Positions 19,589-30,783 of a stretch of 64,000 nt of DNA are shown one piece after another; position 1 is the first letter of the stretch; the number at the start of each line of letters is the position of its first letter. The notes below the pieces were generated by a model. The model saw nothing but the letters and a program-made list of their open reading frames with translations, did no database searches and had not been told where the DNA came from. The stretch lies in NCBI GenBank assembly GCA_009767595.1, contig VSDK01025593.1, forward strand, positions 61,339-125,338, written 5' to 3'. The translations under genes were made by a program, and so were the position numbers. Source of the DNA: Symbiodinium kawagutii. Taxonomy: Eukaryota; Sar; Dinophyceae; Suessiales; Symbiodiniaceae.

Positions 19589-19590
<2 letters not shown>
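15105..19590. other. Long stretch without a supported gene
   Basis: I saw no convincing exon. The stretch contains short tandem words (15770-15970: CCATGG/CACCTGGCATC repeats), T runs (15185-15200, 17040), the pair of GCCACAAGGCGGAG segments at about 18076 and 18571, clustered CCGCGCTAGA words at 18367-18395, a partial family-2 element at about 18663-18726 and a foldback at 19104-19167. Longest open frames here lack recognisable motifs. Confidence 0.4.
19104..19167. repeat. Foldback with about 21-base stem
   Basis: The left arm TTGAGTGCTTTGGTAGCTGT pairs, with one mismatch, with the right arm ending GCTACCAATGCACTCAA; the loop is about 20 bases. A further partial copy of the arm follows at 19198-19220. 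Confidence 0.65.

Positions 19591-19637
<47 letters not shown>
19591..19637 (+). repeat. (ATC)n microsatellite, about 15.7 units
   Basis: A pure ATC array. It opens long low-complexity frames (poly-His, Ser or Ile) that are not genes. Confidence 0.9.
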
Positions 19638-19683
19638 TTTTTGGGGCTGTCCATGACAGTTGCGCGCACCCAAAAAATGGCTT

Positions 19684-19717
19684 CCATGGTCCTCCCATGG
19701 TCCTCCCATGGTCCTCC
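19684..19717 (+). repeat. Tandem CCATGGTCCTC repeat, three units
   Basis: Three adjacent copies of CCATGGTCCTC precede the possible exon at 19731. Confidence 0.75.
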
Positions 19718-19730
19718 CAGCATGCACCAG

Positions 19731-19870
19731 GGCGAGTGACCGCTGCCGTCCTTTCGGAGGATGCCGAGGACGCAGGGCGCAGGGATGTCCTGCAGGACTG
19801 GGGACAAAGCCTCCTCCAGACCGCAGGCGCAGCTCGCTTCAGCTGGGACCAGGATTATCGCAGGATCCAG
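19731..19870 (+). CDS. Possible exon, product not recognised
   Basis: GC-rich block whose reading contains VTAAVLSEDAEDAGRRDVLQ then DWGQSLLQTAGAARFSWDQD. It is flanked by AG acceptor candidates (19730) and looks protein-like against AT-rich neighbours, followed by TGGT/GGTTGG polarity sequence. I do not recognise the domain. It may belong to the RCC1-like gene or to a separate gene. Confidence 0.35.
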
Positions 19871-20159
19871 GCTGTGAATGATGAACCATGGATCATGGTA
19901 AAGACCCATGGATAATGGTAAACATATCGGTGTTTGGTGGTTGGTATTGGTTGTAATTCGCTATGGAGAGAATAAGGATTTTTTGATTCCTTATAGTTAA
20001 TTTACTTGCTCAGTATTACAGTTCTATTTTCTATTGTTTTCATTCCTTTCAAATGATTCCCAATGTATTGCAACGAGCATTCATTTGTTCACCGGCGTTC
20101 GGTCTTTTGGTGCTGCAAACAGGCGAGGGACCAGCGTCATTTCTGGCCTATGGTTCTAA

Positions 20160-20577
20160 AGCCCCATAGCGGGTACCACGATGGATTATCAATGTTTATG
20201 TAGAGGTTAATTAATGGCGAGTTAACTGGTGGTCTCTCATTGTTTATTCGTAGTTAATCAATGGGACTATTCATACTGTTTATTAACCATTAATGGTTTT
20301 ATCAGTATCAATAATTAATGTTAATTCATGGGTCAGTAATTGTTAATTAACAACTAATTTCCGCCTTGGCACCATCGTTATTAATCAATTCATGATTTTG
20401 TTTGTTTAGGTGCATGAATCAAACATGAACGTCAAAGATGGTGAAATACTATTTTGCCACATGATTGAAAAAAACTAGTGACACATATTATTTGTAACCA
20501 TTCTCAATCAATACTGTGCCATGGTATTTTCTTATCGGTTAACCATGGCACAGCCCCAGGTACTCCACCACCAACCA
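20160..20577. other. Non-coding, TTAATGG then AACCATT polarity
   Basis: Mixed TTAATGGTTTTA, GGTTAATTAATGG and later AACCATTCTC words. No coding signal was seen. Confidence 0.35.
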
Positions 20578-20635
20578 GCGTTTTTGCGCCAGGCACTGCC
20601 GTGGCGTTTGCGGCAGCGTTTTACACGGGCGCCAA
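20578..20635 (+). CDS. Possible degenerate RCC1-like exon
   Basis: Acceptor AACCAG ends at 20577 and a clear GT donor (AAG/GTGGCG) is at 20636. The reading VFAPGTAVAFAAAFYTGAK resembles the A..AFAA....G core of the repeat. Weak evidence. Confidence 0.3.
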
Positions 20636-21754
20636 GGTGGCGGTGATCAACCAACCTCGACAGCCAGAGCTCCAAGGTGGACACCAGAGATTCAGCAGTG
20701 CTGCCATCGACTCACCAGCAGTGCGAAAGCGCTGCGGATGCGATGGGACCCATGGAATGTTAATTTGGTTGCTTCACCATGAAATAACTTTGGCTGATAT
20801 GTGCTGACTAACCATGGTTGATATGTTGAATCTAATGTCTAGTTTTCCGTTGCCGAGCCCATTTGAGAAGCTTGTGTGATGCCGTCCCACTTGCTGCAAT
20901 TGTTTTTGTTTCTTGCAGATGCGATGGCTAATAGACATATTTATTATCATATGTTTACAATCTTTTACACGTGCAAATGGCTATAATAGCAGTGATTTCA
21001 GAGGGATCGTGCACGATGTGCACCCCAAACACTCCAGATTTTCCCACCAAACATGTTGATGTTGAACATGTTCAACTTGGATGCTGCAGGGGCACGATGC
21101 AAATTTCGATCAGTAACGGCATAAAGCGTAGGCGACTTAAGGCCATGCACGGTTAACATCTGTAAACTCATGCGTGTAAGTCACATACAGCAATTTGAAG
21201 CAAACTGATTTTAGTGATTGTATGTATTTGGCGTTTGAGGTTTCCACCTTTGTCACCTTTTAGTGTTTAATGTTGAACCCCAGTACAGTACCATTTTAGT
21301 AGGAAACCAAGGCTTTGGGGGATACTCCCCTATGAATCAACCAGAGGTTTAGCTTTATCCAGGGAGTTGGCATTACTGGATCATTGTTGACCATTATCAA
21401 CCCTGGCTGGTGGTTTAAAGCATTTTTTATTTTCCCTAGTGATTATTAACACATGGTTGGTTGACCAATATTGTTTATAGGGGTTGAAACCACCCACCAG
21501 ATAGTGTGCTTAGCTGTTGATGCTGACCCAGGGTTGATATATGTGCTGGCAAAGCAACAAAAACCATGAACCATTATTAACGGTTCATTAGTTCATTATC
21601 AAACCATCAACCAGTTCATCAACTATCATTAACTAACCATTATTATCATTAATCGACCATTATTATCATTAATCAACCATTATTATCATTGATGAACCAT
21701 TCATGATTACTTAGCCATTATCACCTATTATTGTTGTGCTTCATCAGCGCACAG
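20636..21754. other. Non-coding stretch before the PAF-acetylhydrolase-like gene
   Basis: It contains one family-2 inverted-repeat element (21403-21501). From 21560 there is a dense AACCATTA/ACCATTATTATC tract leading into the acceptor at 21754. No exon is supported. Confidence 0.45.
21403..21501. mobile_element. MITE-like element, family 2
   Basis: Left end CTGGCTGGTGGTTTAAAGC and right end GGGGTTGAAACCACCCACCAG are imperfect inverted repeats. The interior TTTTATTTTCCCTAGTGAT and ACATGGTTGGTTGACCAATA is shared with copies at 24486, 35711 and 47887. Confidence 0.65.
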
Positions 21755-21885
21755 GTCCCTTCAAGGCCGTGGGTTCGCGTGTCGTGCGCCTGGCCGGGCT
21801 GCGGTGCCGCGTGCTGTACCCGGCCCAGCGGGCGGACGGCGCCCATGAAGCCCCTTACTTGTCGGAAGGGAGGCGGACGTCGGAA
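21755..21885 (+). CDS. PAF-acetylhydrolase-like gene, exon 1 seen
   Basis: After acceptor GCACAG the reading is PFKAVGSRVVRLAGLRCRVL, YPAQRADGAHEAPYLSEG and RRTSE. Donor GC is at 21886, phase 0. Confidence 0.65.
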
Positions 21886-24800
21886 GCTTGGAATGAAGAG
21901 GTTGGAACCGATGGGATTTGATGGTCAATGGATGGTTCATGATGGGATAACCATGCTTATTGATGGTATAAGCATGGTTAATGAACCTTTTGATGGGAAC
22001 CAATGGATGGTTAATGATGGTGAATAGTTAATGAATGATAGTTAGTGATGGCTCATGATGGTTCATGATGTTTTGCTTCGAAGGAAATCATGGATTTTTC
22101 TAGGGTGTCTGTGGTTCATAGTGGCTAGCTAGCTTGAAATGAAGGGGTGAACTGGATTTGCTTAATCATTCTAGCTGGTTGGCGGCTTTGTTTTGTTTAC
22201 AAAAGCTGGGGATAATGGCCCAACTCACAAGCATATTACTGGGATGGGGCAACTAACCAAGCAGAACAGGTGGAGTTTTTGTACGGGGACTAGTCTCATG
22301 TGTGCTTACATGAGGCCGTATTAATGCAAGGTTGAACCTTTGCTGAACTTGAATGTGCAACAAAGGATTTAGGGGTACCCCTATTTTGACAAACCACCAA
22401 ATCGATAGTTTAAACCCCACACATCCACAGGAGCTGGCTCGTAGAAATGGTCGCAGTTCAGATTTTAAGCGGGCCTGCAACCATTGGGTGCCGCGCCGAC
22501 TCTTTTATTCTATGGTTTATCCTTGGTAGCAGGAAAAGCGAGGACTCATTTGATTGCGTTAGTTGGCCTGCATGCAGGCCAGGAGAGGTTTGAAAATTAC
22601 TTGCTTGGTTTATCACTGTACTATCCGCTGCTAGCGTTTTTTTCTTGTTAAGATAAATCAGTGTCGTGCATTCAAAGTCTTGAACATCACGACTACAAGT
22701 TAGATAACATTGAAAACAACATAGAACCAATTCAATGCTGCATCTCCAAGAGATCGATTCGAAAGATGCGACTTTGGACAGCCTTTTCTTTGCGCATTGA
22801 CGGCCCATTAGTTCACAAGATTGGTGAACTGGACATCCTGTCATGGTTGGCAGTCCTAGGACGCCATGGCACGGCTGGTCTTCTTCCCGGGCTTCTTGTT
22901 GGAGCACTTGGGAACAGCCTCATCTGGATGCTGGGAGGCCAAGCGATGAAAGTGGCAATCCTTTGTTTGAAAACACGACCATGTGCGAATCTTTGAGTCC
23001 TTGGTTGGCAATCCGCATTGTTTGGCAAGCTTTCTGATGTTTTGCCCATAGCTGATTTGTGGCCCGACTTATTCGTTTCATTCCCCCTGAATCTTTGGCG
23101 TTTGTTGCTCGCAGGATGCTGCCGGGTCGGGTGAAAAGCATCCAATCCTGGTCTACTCTCACGGACAAGGAGGCCGGCCGCCCGGTTACATACCTCTTCC
23201 CAGAAGGGCGTTGCAATGCTCGTGGGCTTGGGACCAAACGCTACGTTTTGGGTGTTGCGTCCGGGATATTTCTGGTATAAAAGTCGCCATGCTAGACATC
23301 CCAGCAGTATGTGAGGAGACAACTCTGTCGAAATTAATGCCAGCATTGGTCGAACTTGTAACTTTTGGAGATGTTTTGGAATTGATGGCTTCGTAGTGAT
23401 TCAAGGTGTTAATTTTTGTGGTATCTTAGAGACCCTACGTTCACGCCTTGACCCAAACTTTGCATCAAATCACCTGTGTTGAGTGAGCACTCCCCAGGGT
23501 CACTGCCCATCAATTAGGCACTACGAAGGAACAACCTCGAACAGGTCGGACTGAATAGATACAAATATACCCGTCTCTTTTGTGTATCCCACCTGCATTT
23601 GCACAGACATTCTACATGCAATATGATGGGTACGTGTCATGACTAGGGTGTGCAGAAGACAAGCTTCACTGCTGCAGGCAACATGGACATGGGCACCTAC
23701 TTTCTGAGGCACTTGCTGAGTCAGGGTTTACGCAAGCGCAAGCCAGACCAGTCACAGGGGAACAGCCATGAGCCCAAGCATCACCCATTGGACCCATTGT
23801 CACCTGATTTGGCATAGCTGGAGTCGGGTTGTGAGAAGGGTTGTGTTTCATTTGATTTGTCCAATGTTTCCTTGTTTGGCTCATTCCAAGCGTCAAATAA
23901 GCATTATCAACCATGTTTGACCATCATGAACCATTGATTAACCATTCATGATTTCCTGGCTATATTTTCACCATTGGTAAACCATCATTAACCATGACTA
24001 ACACTAACCTTTCAAATTTTAGTCAACCATCAATACCAATGGTTAACCATCGTTAGCCACCATTAACCATAATTAACCAGCCTATTATTAATCTACTGTC
24101 AGCCTAGACTCAAATGATTCAACCATCGGCCTATTTTCGCCAGTCGGGCTGTGGCAACAGCCGCGCAGGCAAATTGCCAGCTATGGGCTGCCGCTTGGCC
24201 AAGCCTTGGCGGTGACGGAATTGCGGCACGGTGCGGGCCGGGAGTCACACGCCGAGCTGGAAGATCCTTTGTTTGGGGATCAGTAGCCATGGTTGCCATG
24301 GTTAATAATGGTAAATGATAGGGGATATGGGATTAGAACCATTAATAGTGGTAAGTAAGTGAGAATAAGATAATAACCAACAATAATGGTTGAACAGCAT
24401 AGGTGATCATGGTTGATGATGGGATTATAACCATTAATAGTGGTAAGTAGTGGTGAGAATAGCCAGCAAGAATGGTTAAACAACTAGCTGGTTGGTGGTT
24501 TGATTGACATTTTTGATTTTCCCTAGTGATCATTAACTCGTGGTTGGTTGACTAATATTTTTCATAGGGGTGGTTCAACCATCAGCCAGTCATTGATTGG
24601 TGCTGAGGAATATATGGAAATACGGTGGTTTCTCAAGATGGTTGGCTTGATACTGAAAATGGTTGGTTAATATGTGTCAATCATCCGGCACAAGGGGATA
24701 ATAACCAAGAATTTTATAATCAACTTAAACCCCTATTATCGGGGTACTCCCAAATCACCCTTGCTTCATCTTTTGCAGTAGTAAACTAGGCATTTTGGGG

Positions 24801-27800
24801 TTTCTTACTTTTGAGAAACCACGACACAGAGATGCCCGTTACCCAAGTTCGTTCTGATCAGACGGCAGTGTGCACGGCATTTTACAGCTTAGCTCTGTTT
24901 GCATGAGCACATTGTTTTGGCAAGCCGATTCCAGTATACGGCCGCCAGTGGGTGTGCGGTCCTATGTCAGCAAAACATTGATGCACAGTCGGATAAAATG
25001 TGGATTTTTGCCATTGTCAAGTCAAGTATATTATGGTTACAACCTTAGACAGAGTTCTACCACAATTGAGTTTGTTTCAACTATCAATGGACCGATTAGC
25101 TGCTATTAGCTATTGAAGCTGTTCAACCAGTCAACCATGTTTCCTATGATAAACCGTTGGTACACCATGACGAACCTATGAGTACCATGATTTATAATTG
25201 TTCAACGGTCAACAACAAATTGTTAACCACCAGTCAGCCAATTTTAACCTTGTTCAACCATCATTAGCCATTTAGTCATAACCATTACTTGACCATGCAT
25301 GCACCATAAATTCATCATGAAGTATTCATGTATAATCGTCCGGTTATTTTTCATTCAATAATCACCATTTACAAACCACTCGCAGCAGTCAATATTGATG
25401 AATGACCGTGTAGTGACCATTGGTTATTGACCATTAGTTATATTATTCTCCCTAGTCGATCAGTAAATTCCTTTGCTTCCCTACCGGACAACAAATGGCT
25501 AATGACTAATGGTCAATAGAAATGGTTGATCGAATCTTCCCTAGTTGATGACAAATGGTTAAGAATTAACGTAAGCTAATGGTTAAAGTGCAATGTAACT
25601 GCTTTTGTTTGGCCCCTCAGTTATGCTGAGGCAGATCTGATCTGAAGGCGACGGAAAGAGAGAGAGGGAATGGTTAATCATTGTTCAATTTAATCCCTAG
25701 CTGATAGAATCTAATAATAGACAATGTACATTCCATTAGCTACTAACCACTTCTTGATAAGTACTGCTTAATAGTCACTAGAAGGTAATGGTTCATCATT
25801 AAAGGACCCAATAATCATAGCTAAAAACTAATAGTCTAATCATGTTTAATCCTTAGCTGATAGACAGAAGCTAACAAACCAATAATTCAAGAGAAGCTCA
25901 TGATTGCTTAACCAGTAGTTAGGTTAACTTCACTAACTGATAACTAGTGGTTAGTAGACTAGTAGATTTTAATAGCTACTTGTAATGGTCAACGGATAAA
26001 TTAGTTATCAATTGATTACTAGGTAGCTACTAACCACTAGTTATCAAAATTGATCCTGGGCGGTGGTTGATAACCACTAGTTAACTTCAGCTAATGGTCA
26101 ATGGATAAACTAATGCTTCCGCTGGTAGATAGAAGCTAGTAAACTAATAGTTTAATCCTTAGTTGATAATCTAATAGCTAATGGTCAATGGATATAAGCT
26201 AATAAACTAATGATAAGCTAGTACTAGCTAATAAACTCAGCTCATTGCCAGAGCTTCTGCTGATTTCCACCCAGGATCGTCCTCAGCGTGGAACACCAAG
26301 ATGGCTCAGCCTCCACGGGCGACGTGGCGAACCCGCGACCCTTCAGCTTGACGGGTGGCCAGCTGGGTGTGCGCTACCGCGCGAAGGAACTGGTGGAGGC
26401 CGGGCCAGGGGAGATGGGTTGTGGGGGGTTGCTGGGCATGCTTTGGGCCAAGGGTTGTTGGTTGGATTGGTTAGTTGGTTGGCTTAGGTTGGTTGGGTTT
26501 GTTCGTTGATTGCTTGGTTGGTTGGGTTGGTTAGTCGGTCAGTTGCTTGGTTGGTTGGTTGAAGCTTGAGTCCCTTTAGGAGACCAAACGGTAACAGGAG
26601 TGAGTTCAACGTTCACATCACTCATCAATCTGGTGTTTGCAAGAATCCCCTGGACACATGTGCGTAACGACACTCGTTGCATGTGCTTCCACATCAGCAA
26701 CACCCCCCTGGCATGACCAAAGCTACAACTCCCAGCCTCGTGTCAGGTGACTCGAGCCTTGTTGGCAGATGGCCTGGCAGATGACTTGGGAGGTGACAAA
26801 GAGAACATCCTGGTGGGTGGACACAGCACCTCGGAGCAAGGTCAATTGCTGGCGGGGGTAAAGCTATGGCGTTGATGAAAGCCACTGGCCACCATCGCAA
26901 CAACAAGAGTCATCGGCGGGCTGTTCGCTGTTCACCCTATTTAATATGTGACGACATGTGCCGATGATGTTTGATATAGAGCTTATGACCTGTTTAAGTC
27001 GCTCCGCCCAACAGGTATGTTTGAAATTGAGTTCGTTTTAAGCACACATATTCACCATCCACATGTAAACCGACTGCTGGTAGTGAGTGATATCCCCAGG
27101 GCTCCAAAATATACAGTGCACATTGTGTGTGTGATGTTGTTTGCTTCTACTACTGGTACCTTCTCTTCACCATGGTTGTGCATTTAATGTTCTTAGACCT
27201 TGTTAATTTTCAGGTGGCCATGACATGAGTTGGGATATGATACGAAGGTAACACGACCAAAATGTATTACTTTTGGTACTGGTAGATTATAGATAAAATC
27301 CATCGATATTTTGATCGTGTAGGATTCCGTGGCTTAATCTATGGTAGATCAACCCATGGCTTAAGCTACATAGAGATGGAAATGGAAAACCACCACATTT
27401 TGTTGGAAAGGCGTCTGTGACCATCCACACAGAGTTGATTTTCCATTGCCAGGCTACCAGTACGTAACAGAGTCATACCCTGGTGTTAGGAGATTTGGGA
27501 ACCAACATATTGAGGTATGGACATTGGATGGTATTGGGAACCACCCCTCGAACCAATGGTCTCCATGTGCAATATGATCATTTTTTTTCGGGAGGGGGGG
27601 TATTGCTTACCTTGGTTACCCCCATTATTGTTGCTTCTTATCCCATTTTACCACTATTGATGCCAATAACCCCTACAGAGCCAACCATTGGTTACCCCAT
27701 GGCTTGGCACATACCTATATGGCAGTGGGTCAAAACCCTTAGTCCCCCTGGTTCCCCTATCATTAACCAGCTATAGTTGGTATATCCTTCATAAGTTACC

Positions 27801-28352
27801 AGCTTGTACAAGTAGCTATGATGTGCTCCTCTCATTGGCGATGCCCGAAGGCTATGGTGGGCCTACAGCTATCCTGGCAGCCAGCGCTGCCCCAGAGCTT
27901 TTCAGTGCTTTAGCGCCTCGGCGCAGCGGCGAGCCAGGTGACCGAGGGGTAGCCGATCTCTCAACCAACCTGGTTATGTAGGGGCAACCAATGGTTAGTT
28001 ATCTAGGTGCATGAATTGATCGAAATTGATCTTAATTGATTGATGTTAGTTCATATTAATCGGATCATTTACCCCTACTGGGTGGATTACAGCTACTACC
28101 TTAGTGTTTTGGACTTTCTTGGATACGGTTGAATTACCATATAGCCACTAAAGGTTGGACTTTTGACAAGATATCTAAAAGCCACCAAGTTATGTAGAGG
28201 TTCATCAGTGACATCATCAGCATCATACCTAGCATTGCGAGAATTGTCAGTGTCATCATTGCCAGCATTGTCAACCATTACCAAAGACTCCAAAAAAATG
28301 CGGTTGCGAAGCTGCCACCTGCGCTTTGACATGGCCTGTCGGAACGCTGTCA

Positions 28353-28400
<48 letters not shown>

Positions 28401-29283
28401 GCTAATTCTGGCTAGTGATGGCTAACAATAGCCAAGGATGTCTAGTGACTGGAAACTGAATGGTTGATGCATGATGGTTGATGATGGTTAAAGATGAAGA
28501 CAACCCATTACCATCGTAATCATATCACCGCTGATGGGTTGCCATTTGCACGAACGATGTGAAGGCAAACCGGTGTATGACAGCTGGTAACTTACAGCTA
28601 GCGCCCAAAAAGATCAAAACGCAAATTCAATTCTTTAAAATGGATGTATGTTTCATTGTCACATTGGGAGTTTCCCACCATCACTAAATAGAGAATATAA
28701 CAGTTGCATATAATTGCTAGCAATTCACAACAGCGTCAATCGATTTGGCAAGAACGTTGATGACAAATGAATCATTCCCCATATTTCATTTTCATATCGA
28801 TGTCACTAAATCCTAACCCGTATATTAAACAAGCAAAACATTCCAAACAATTCAAGAACAATGATCGGATTCAAAACCACATCATATTTAATGTTGGTTT
28901 CTGATGATCGTATCTACCTGTTGGTTTCTGATGATCGTTTACACTAATCAGAAATCAACATTAATAATAACTTGTCACTCCCCAGTAGCGGCACCCTGGT
29001 TTCAACATCAGCAGGCTTTCAACTCAGCGTGCTTCACCGGCTCCAGGTTCTGCACGACCCCGCGGTCAGCTCGGAGATGCCGCCCTTGAAGCAGCCCGTC
29101 CGGGGCCCATGGTTAGCTGCCAGAGGTTGGGTCTTGGTGCTTAGGGTTTGATGTCAATGTTGATCTTGGCAGTGACAACAATACTAACAATAATAGATAT
29201 AATAGTGTACCAAAAATATTGATTACTGATAAAATGATTTTTGCAATTATTGTAATAGTGATTGGTGGTCATGATCAAGCTTG

Positions 29284-29336
<53 letters not shown>

Positions 29337-30783
29337 ATTATTGAACAATTTTCTTGCGCCGCAGAGGGTTTTGTGGAACAAATTTTGCAAACAAAAGCTA
29401 CCGTTAAGCAACTGTGGCTGTAACTACCGGTGGGTTTCAAAACGTGTCATTTTTGGTGCTGGAACTCCTATTCTTGGAGCTAACATTGGCAAAAAATGCG
29501 GCATAAAAGCTCAAAAAATGCGGGCGCAACTAGCAATTTGCAGCCCCGTATTCTTGGAGCTGACATTTTTTGGGTGCCTGTTGCATGCCATTGGTAAAAC
29601 CATTGATGGACTGGTTGGGCATTGGCACTATTTTGTGGAGACGTGTCAGCACTATGACATGGACATCTCTTGATGCATGTGCGCCACAACTGTGCCACCA
29701 CCGTGCCACAACTGTGCCACACTCTGCCTCATGGAAGGATTTGCTGCTCTTGGGTTTACCACTTCTATGATTCACCACTCATGGGATGGCAACGTCCCTT
29801 GCAGCACCACCACCAGGAGCAACGATGACATTTACTGATAAGTTAAGCCATCTTGTGGTATACTTTAGTGCAGATTGTTGGGGGTAGAGATTGAAAGCGA
29901 ACATTTCCGGTCCTGCCTCGACGCACAAACTTCTCCTGCAAGGTCTTTGCCATAGTTGGTGATGAATATGCTGGAATCTCAAACCTAATGAGCCTCAGAT
30001 GCACTTGGTGTATCCGTCATGGCCACGGTTCCACATGTCAATTGAAGCTGTGTCCACTTTTTTGTGCTACCAGTTCTTTACATGGCTTCGGATTGGAAGC
30101 ATCAACTTGCACTTCCACCAGTGGCATCCACCCCTCTTGGTCCCTTAGGAATGTGGTGCGCACAGTGTCTGCAGGCGGAGAGGCGCGGAACCGATGGGTT
30201 GAGGGTGCTGAAAACGGTCACTGGATTGACACACCAATTGGTACCGGATTCATCATGGAGCTATTCGATACTGATATTTGATTCATCATTTTTGCTTGGA
30301 TGGCATTGCAATTTGCCGGATTTGTCAGGGCGCGCATGTGTGTGTGTGTGTGATGTTGACCCTGACAAGTGAAAGATACCCGGGCTTACCATTGCAAGCA
30401 GGAACCTCTACACTTTTGGTGTTTAAACCACAAGGGAATCTCCTCAGTGGCTGGTTGACAATAGGGATTGTAAGCACCAATTTCCATGAGTCATCAAGAA
30501 CAACCAACAACATGATTGATCTCTAATCTAACATTGATCTAGAGATTTGCTACTAATCTCCAATTAATCTACAACAATAAGAATGGAGGTTACCTAATTT
30601 GTGACAAGATTGATGCTGATCTCTGACCCAAGTCAACAGTAGCAACCTATCTACAGAGCTCCAGCGGCTGAGGCAAGGTCTCCGTGGGCGGGCGCATGGC
30701 ATTTCAAGGGCATCAGCCATGGTAACTTCGTGGACGCACCACTTTGGGTGGGGGCCCTGAGGCAGTGGGTGGGTGCCCCAAGG
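21755..30783 (+). CDS. Platelet-activating-factor acetylhydrolase-like serine esterase
   Basis: Exons 21755-21885, 22860-22937, 23115-23172, 24169-24211, 26275-26398 and 29047-29097 join in phase to give the N-terminal half of a PAF-acetylhydrolase (type II/plasma) family alpha/beta-hydrolase. A C-terminal exon at about 30709-30783 carries the HGNFVDAPLW segment that would hold the catalytic His. Family landmarks are GPFKAVGSR, RCRVLYPAQ, TSEDAMARLV, the oxyanion-strand HPILVYSHGQGG and IVLSVEHQDGSAS. Members hydrolyse short or oxidised acyl groups of phospholipids. The nucleophile elbow (GHSFGG in relatives) and acid residue would lie between 29098 and 30708 and were not found, so exons are missed or the copy is defective. 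Donors are mostly GC. The true N-terminus is probably left of 21755. Confidence 0.65.
21886..22859 (+). other. Intron 1 of the PAF-acetylhydrolase-like gene
   Basis: It starts with TGGATGGTT, GATGGTTCATGATGG words (21922-22080). A degenerate family-1 inverted-repeat end (AGGGGTACCCCTATTTTGAC) lies at 22371-22390. No exon is needed by phase. Confidence 0.5.
22860..22937 (+). CDS. PAF-acetylhydrolase-like gene, exon 2
   Basis: Acceptor CCTAG ends at 22859. The reading is DAMARLVFFPGFLLEHLG then TASSGCWE, matching the DAMAGLV...LLxHL...SGCW segment of relatives. GC donor at 22938, phase 0. Confidence 0.7.
23115..23172 (+). CDS. PAF-acetylhydrolase-like gene, exon 3
   Basis: Acceptor CTCGCAG ends at 23114. 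The reading DAAGSGEKHPILVYSHGQGG includes the conserved P.LV.SHG.GG strand. GC donor at 23173; one base carries over to exon 4. Confidence 0.7.
23173..24168 (+). other. Intron 3 of the PAF-acetylhydrolase-like gene
   Basis: The 3' part (23890-24090) is a dense AACCATTA tract (ACCATTGATTAACC, AACCATCATTAACC) leading to the acceptor. No exon is needed by phase. Confidence 0.5.
24169..24211 (+). CDS. PAF-acetylhydrolase-like gene, exon 4
   Basis: Acceptor GCGCAG ends at 24168. With the carried base it reads GKLPAMGCRLAKPW, corresponding to the G.P.MY..LC..LA segment, and joins exon 5 in phase (W-R-IVLSVEH). GT donor at 24212. Confidence 0.55.
24486..24591. mobile_element. MITE-like element, family 2
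   Basis: AGCTGGTTGGTGGTTTGA at the left end pairs with GGTTCAACCATCAGCCAGT at the right. The interior matches the copies at 21403, 35711 and 47887 (TTTTCCCTAGTGATCATTAA; TGGTTGGTTGACTAATATTT). Confidence 0.75.
24735..24822. mobile_element. MITE-like element, family 1 (diverged)
   Basis: The right end TTGGGGTTTCTTACTTTTGAG followed by AAACCA and the left CCTATTATCGGGGTACTCC resemble the arms of the 38594 and 61427 copies. Confidence 0.5.
26275..26398 (+). CDS. PAF-acetylhydrolase-like gene, exon 5
   Basis: Acceptor CACCCAG ends at 26274. The reading IVLSVEHQDGSASTGDVANP is the family's V..VEH.DGSA motif, then RPFSLTGGQLGVRYRAKELV and E. GC donor at 26399, phase 0. Confidence 0.75.
26457..26565 (+). 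repeat. TTGG-rich tandem repeat
   Basis: Imperfect repeats of GGTTGGTT and GTTGGTTGG directly after exon 5, an extreme form of the T/G-rich polarity seen after exons. Confidence 0.75.
28353..28400 (+). repeat. (GAT)n microsatellite, about 16 units
   Basis: Pure GAT array; the poly-Asp open frame it makes is not a gene. Confidence 0.9.
29047..29097 (+). CDS. PAF-acetylhydrolase-like gene, exon 6
   Basis: Acceptor CTCCAG ends at 29046, GT donor at 29098. The reading VLHDPAVSSEMPPLKQP follows RAKELVE in phase and fits the helix after the VEH strand in length and position. The sequence itself is poorly diagnostic. Confidence 0.5.
29098..30708 (+). other. Stretch where the nucleophile exon would be expected
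   Basis: It contains a (GAT)n array (29285-29333) and a TG run (30336-30351). I searched for a GHSFGG-like segment and an Asp strand and found neither. A family-typical exon may be short, diverged or absent. Confidence 0.4.
29285..29333 (+). repeat. (GAT)n microsatellite with one interruption
   Basis: About 16 GAT units with a GGT interruption near 29320. Confidence 0.88.
30709..30783 (+). CDS. PAF-acetylhydrolase-like gene, probable C-terminal exon
   Basis: Acceptor TTTCAAG ends at 30708. The reading GISHGNFVDAPLWVGALRQW resembles the C-terminal G..H..FSD..LW motif with the catalytic His. The donor and the join to exon 6 are not defined. Confidence 0.5.

Larger units (their letters stand above)
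24212..26274 (+). other. Intron 4 of the PAF-acetylhydrolase-like gene
   Basis: It begins with TGGTTAATAATGG-type sequence (24289-24480), then holds a family-2 element (24486-24591) and a family-1 element (24735-24822). From 25100 to 26230 it is a 1.1 kb tract of AACCATTA, TAATGGTTAA and CTAATAGCTAA words. No exon seen. Confidence 0.5.
26399..29046 (+). other. Intron 5 of the PAF-acetylhydrolase-like gene
   Basis: It opens with a TTGGTTGG tandem region (26457-26565). It also holds a (GAT)n array at 28353-28400 followed by TGATGGCTAA words. No exon is needed by phase between exons 5 and 6. Confidence 0.45.

Noticed and set aside
19467-19739. Frames with poly-His, poly-Ser or poly-Ile
   Set aside because: Produced by the (ATC)n microsatellite.
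22458-23346. Minus-strand open frames of 149 and 177 codons
   Set aside because: They overlap the phase-consistent + strand PAF-acetylhydrolase-like exons 2 and 3 and have no recognisable domains.
28163-28405. Frame ending in poly-Asp
   Set aside because: Produced by the (GAT)n microsatellite.
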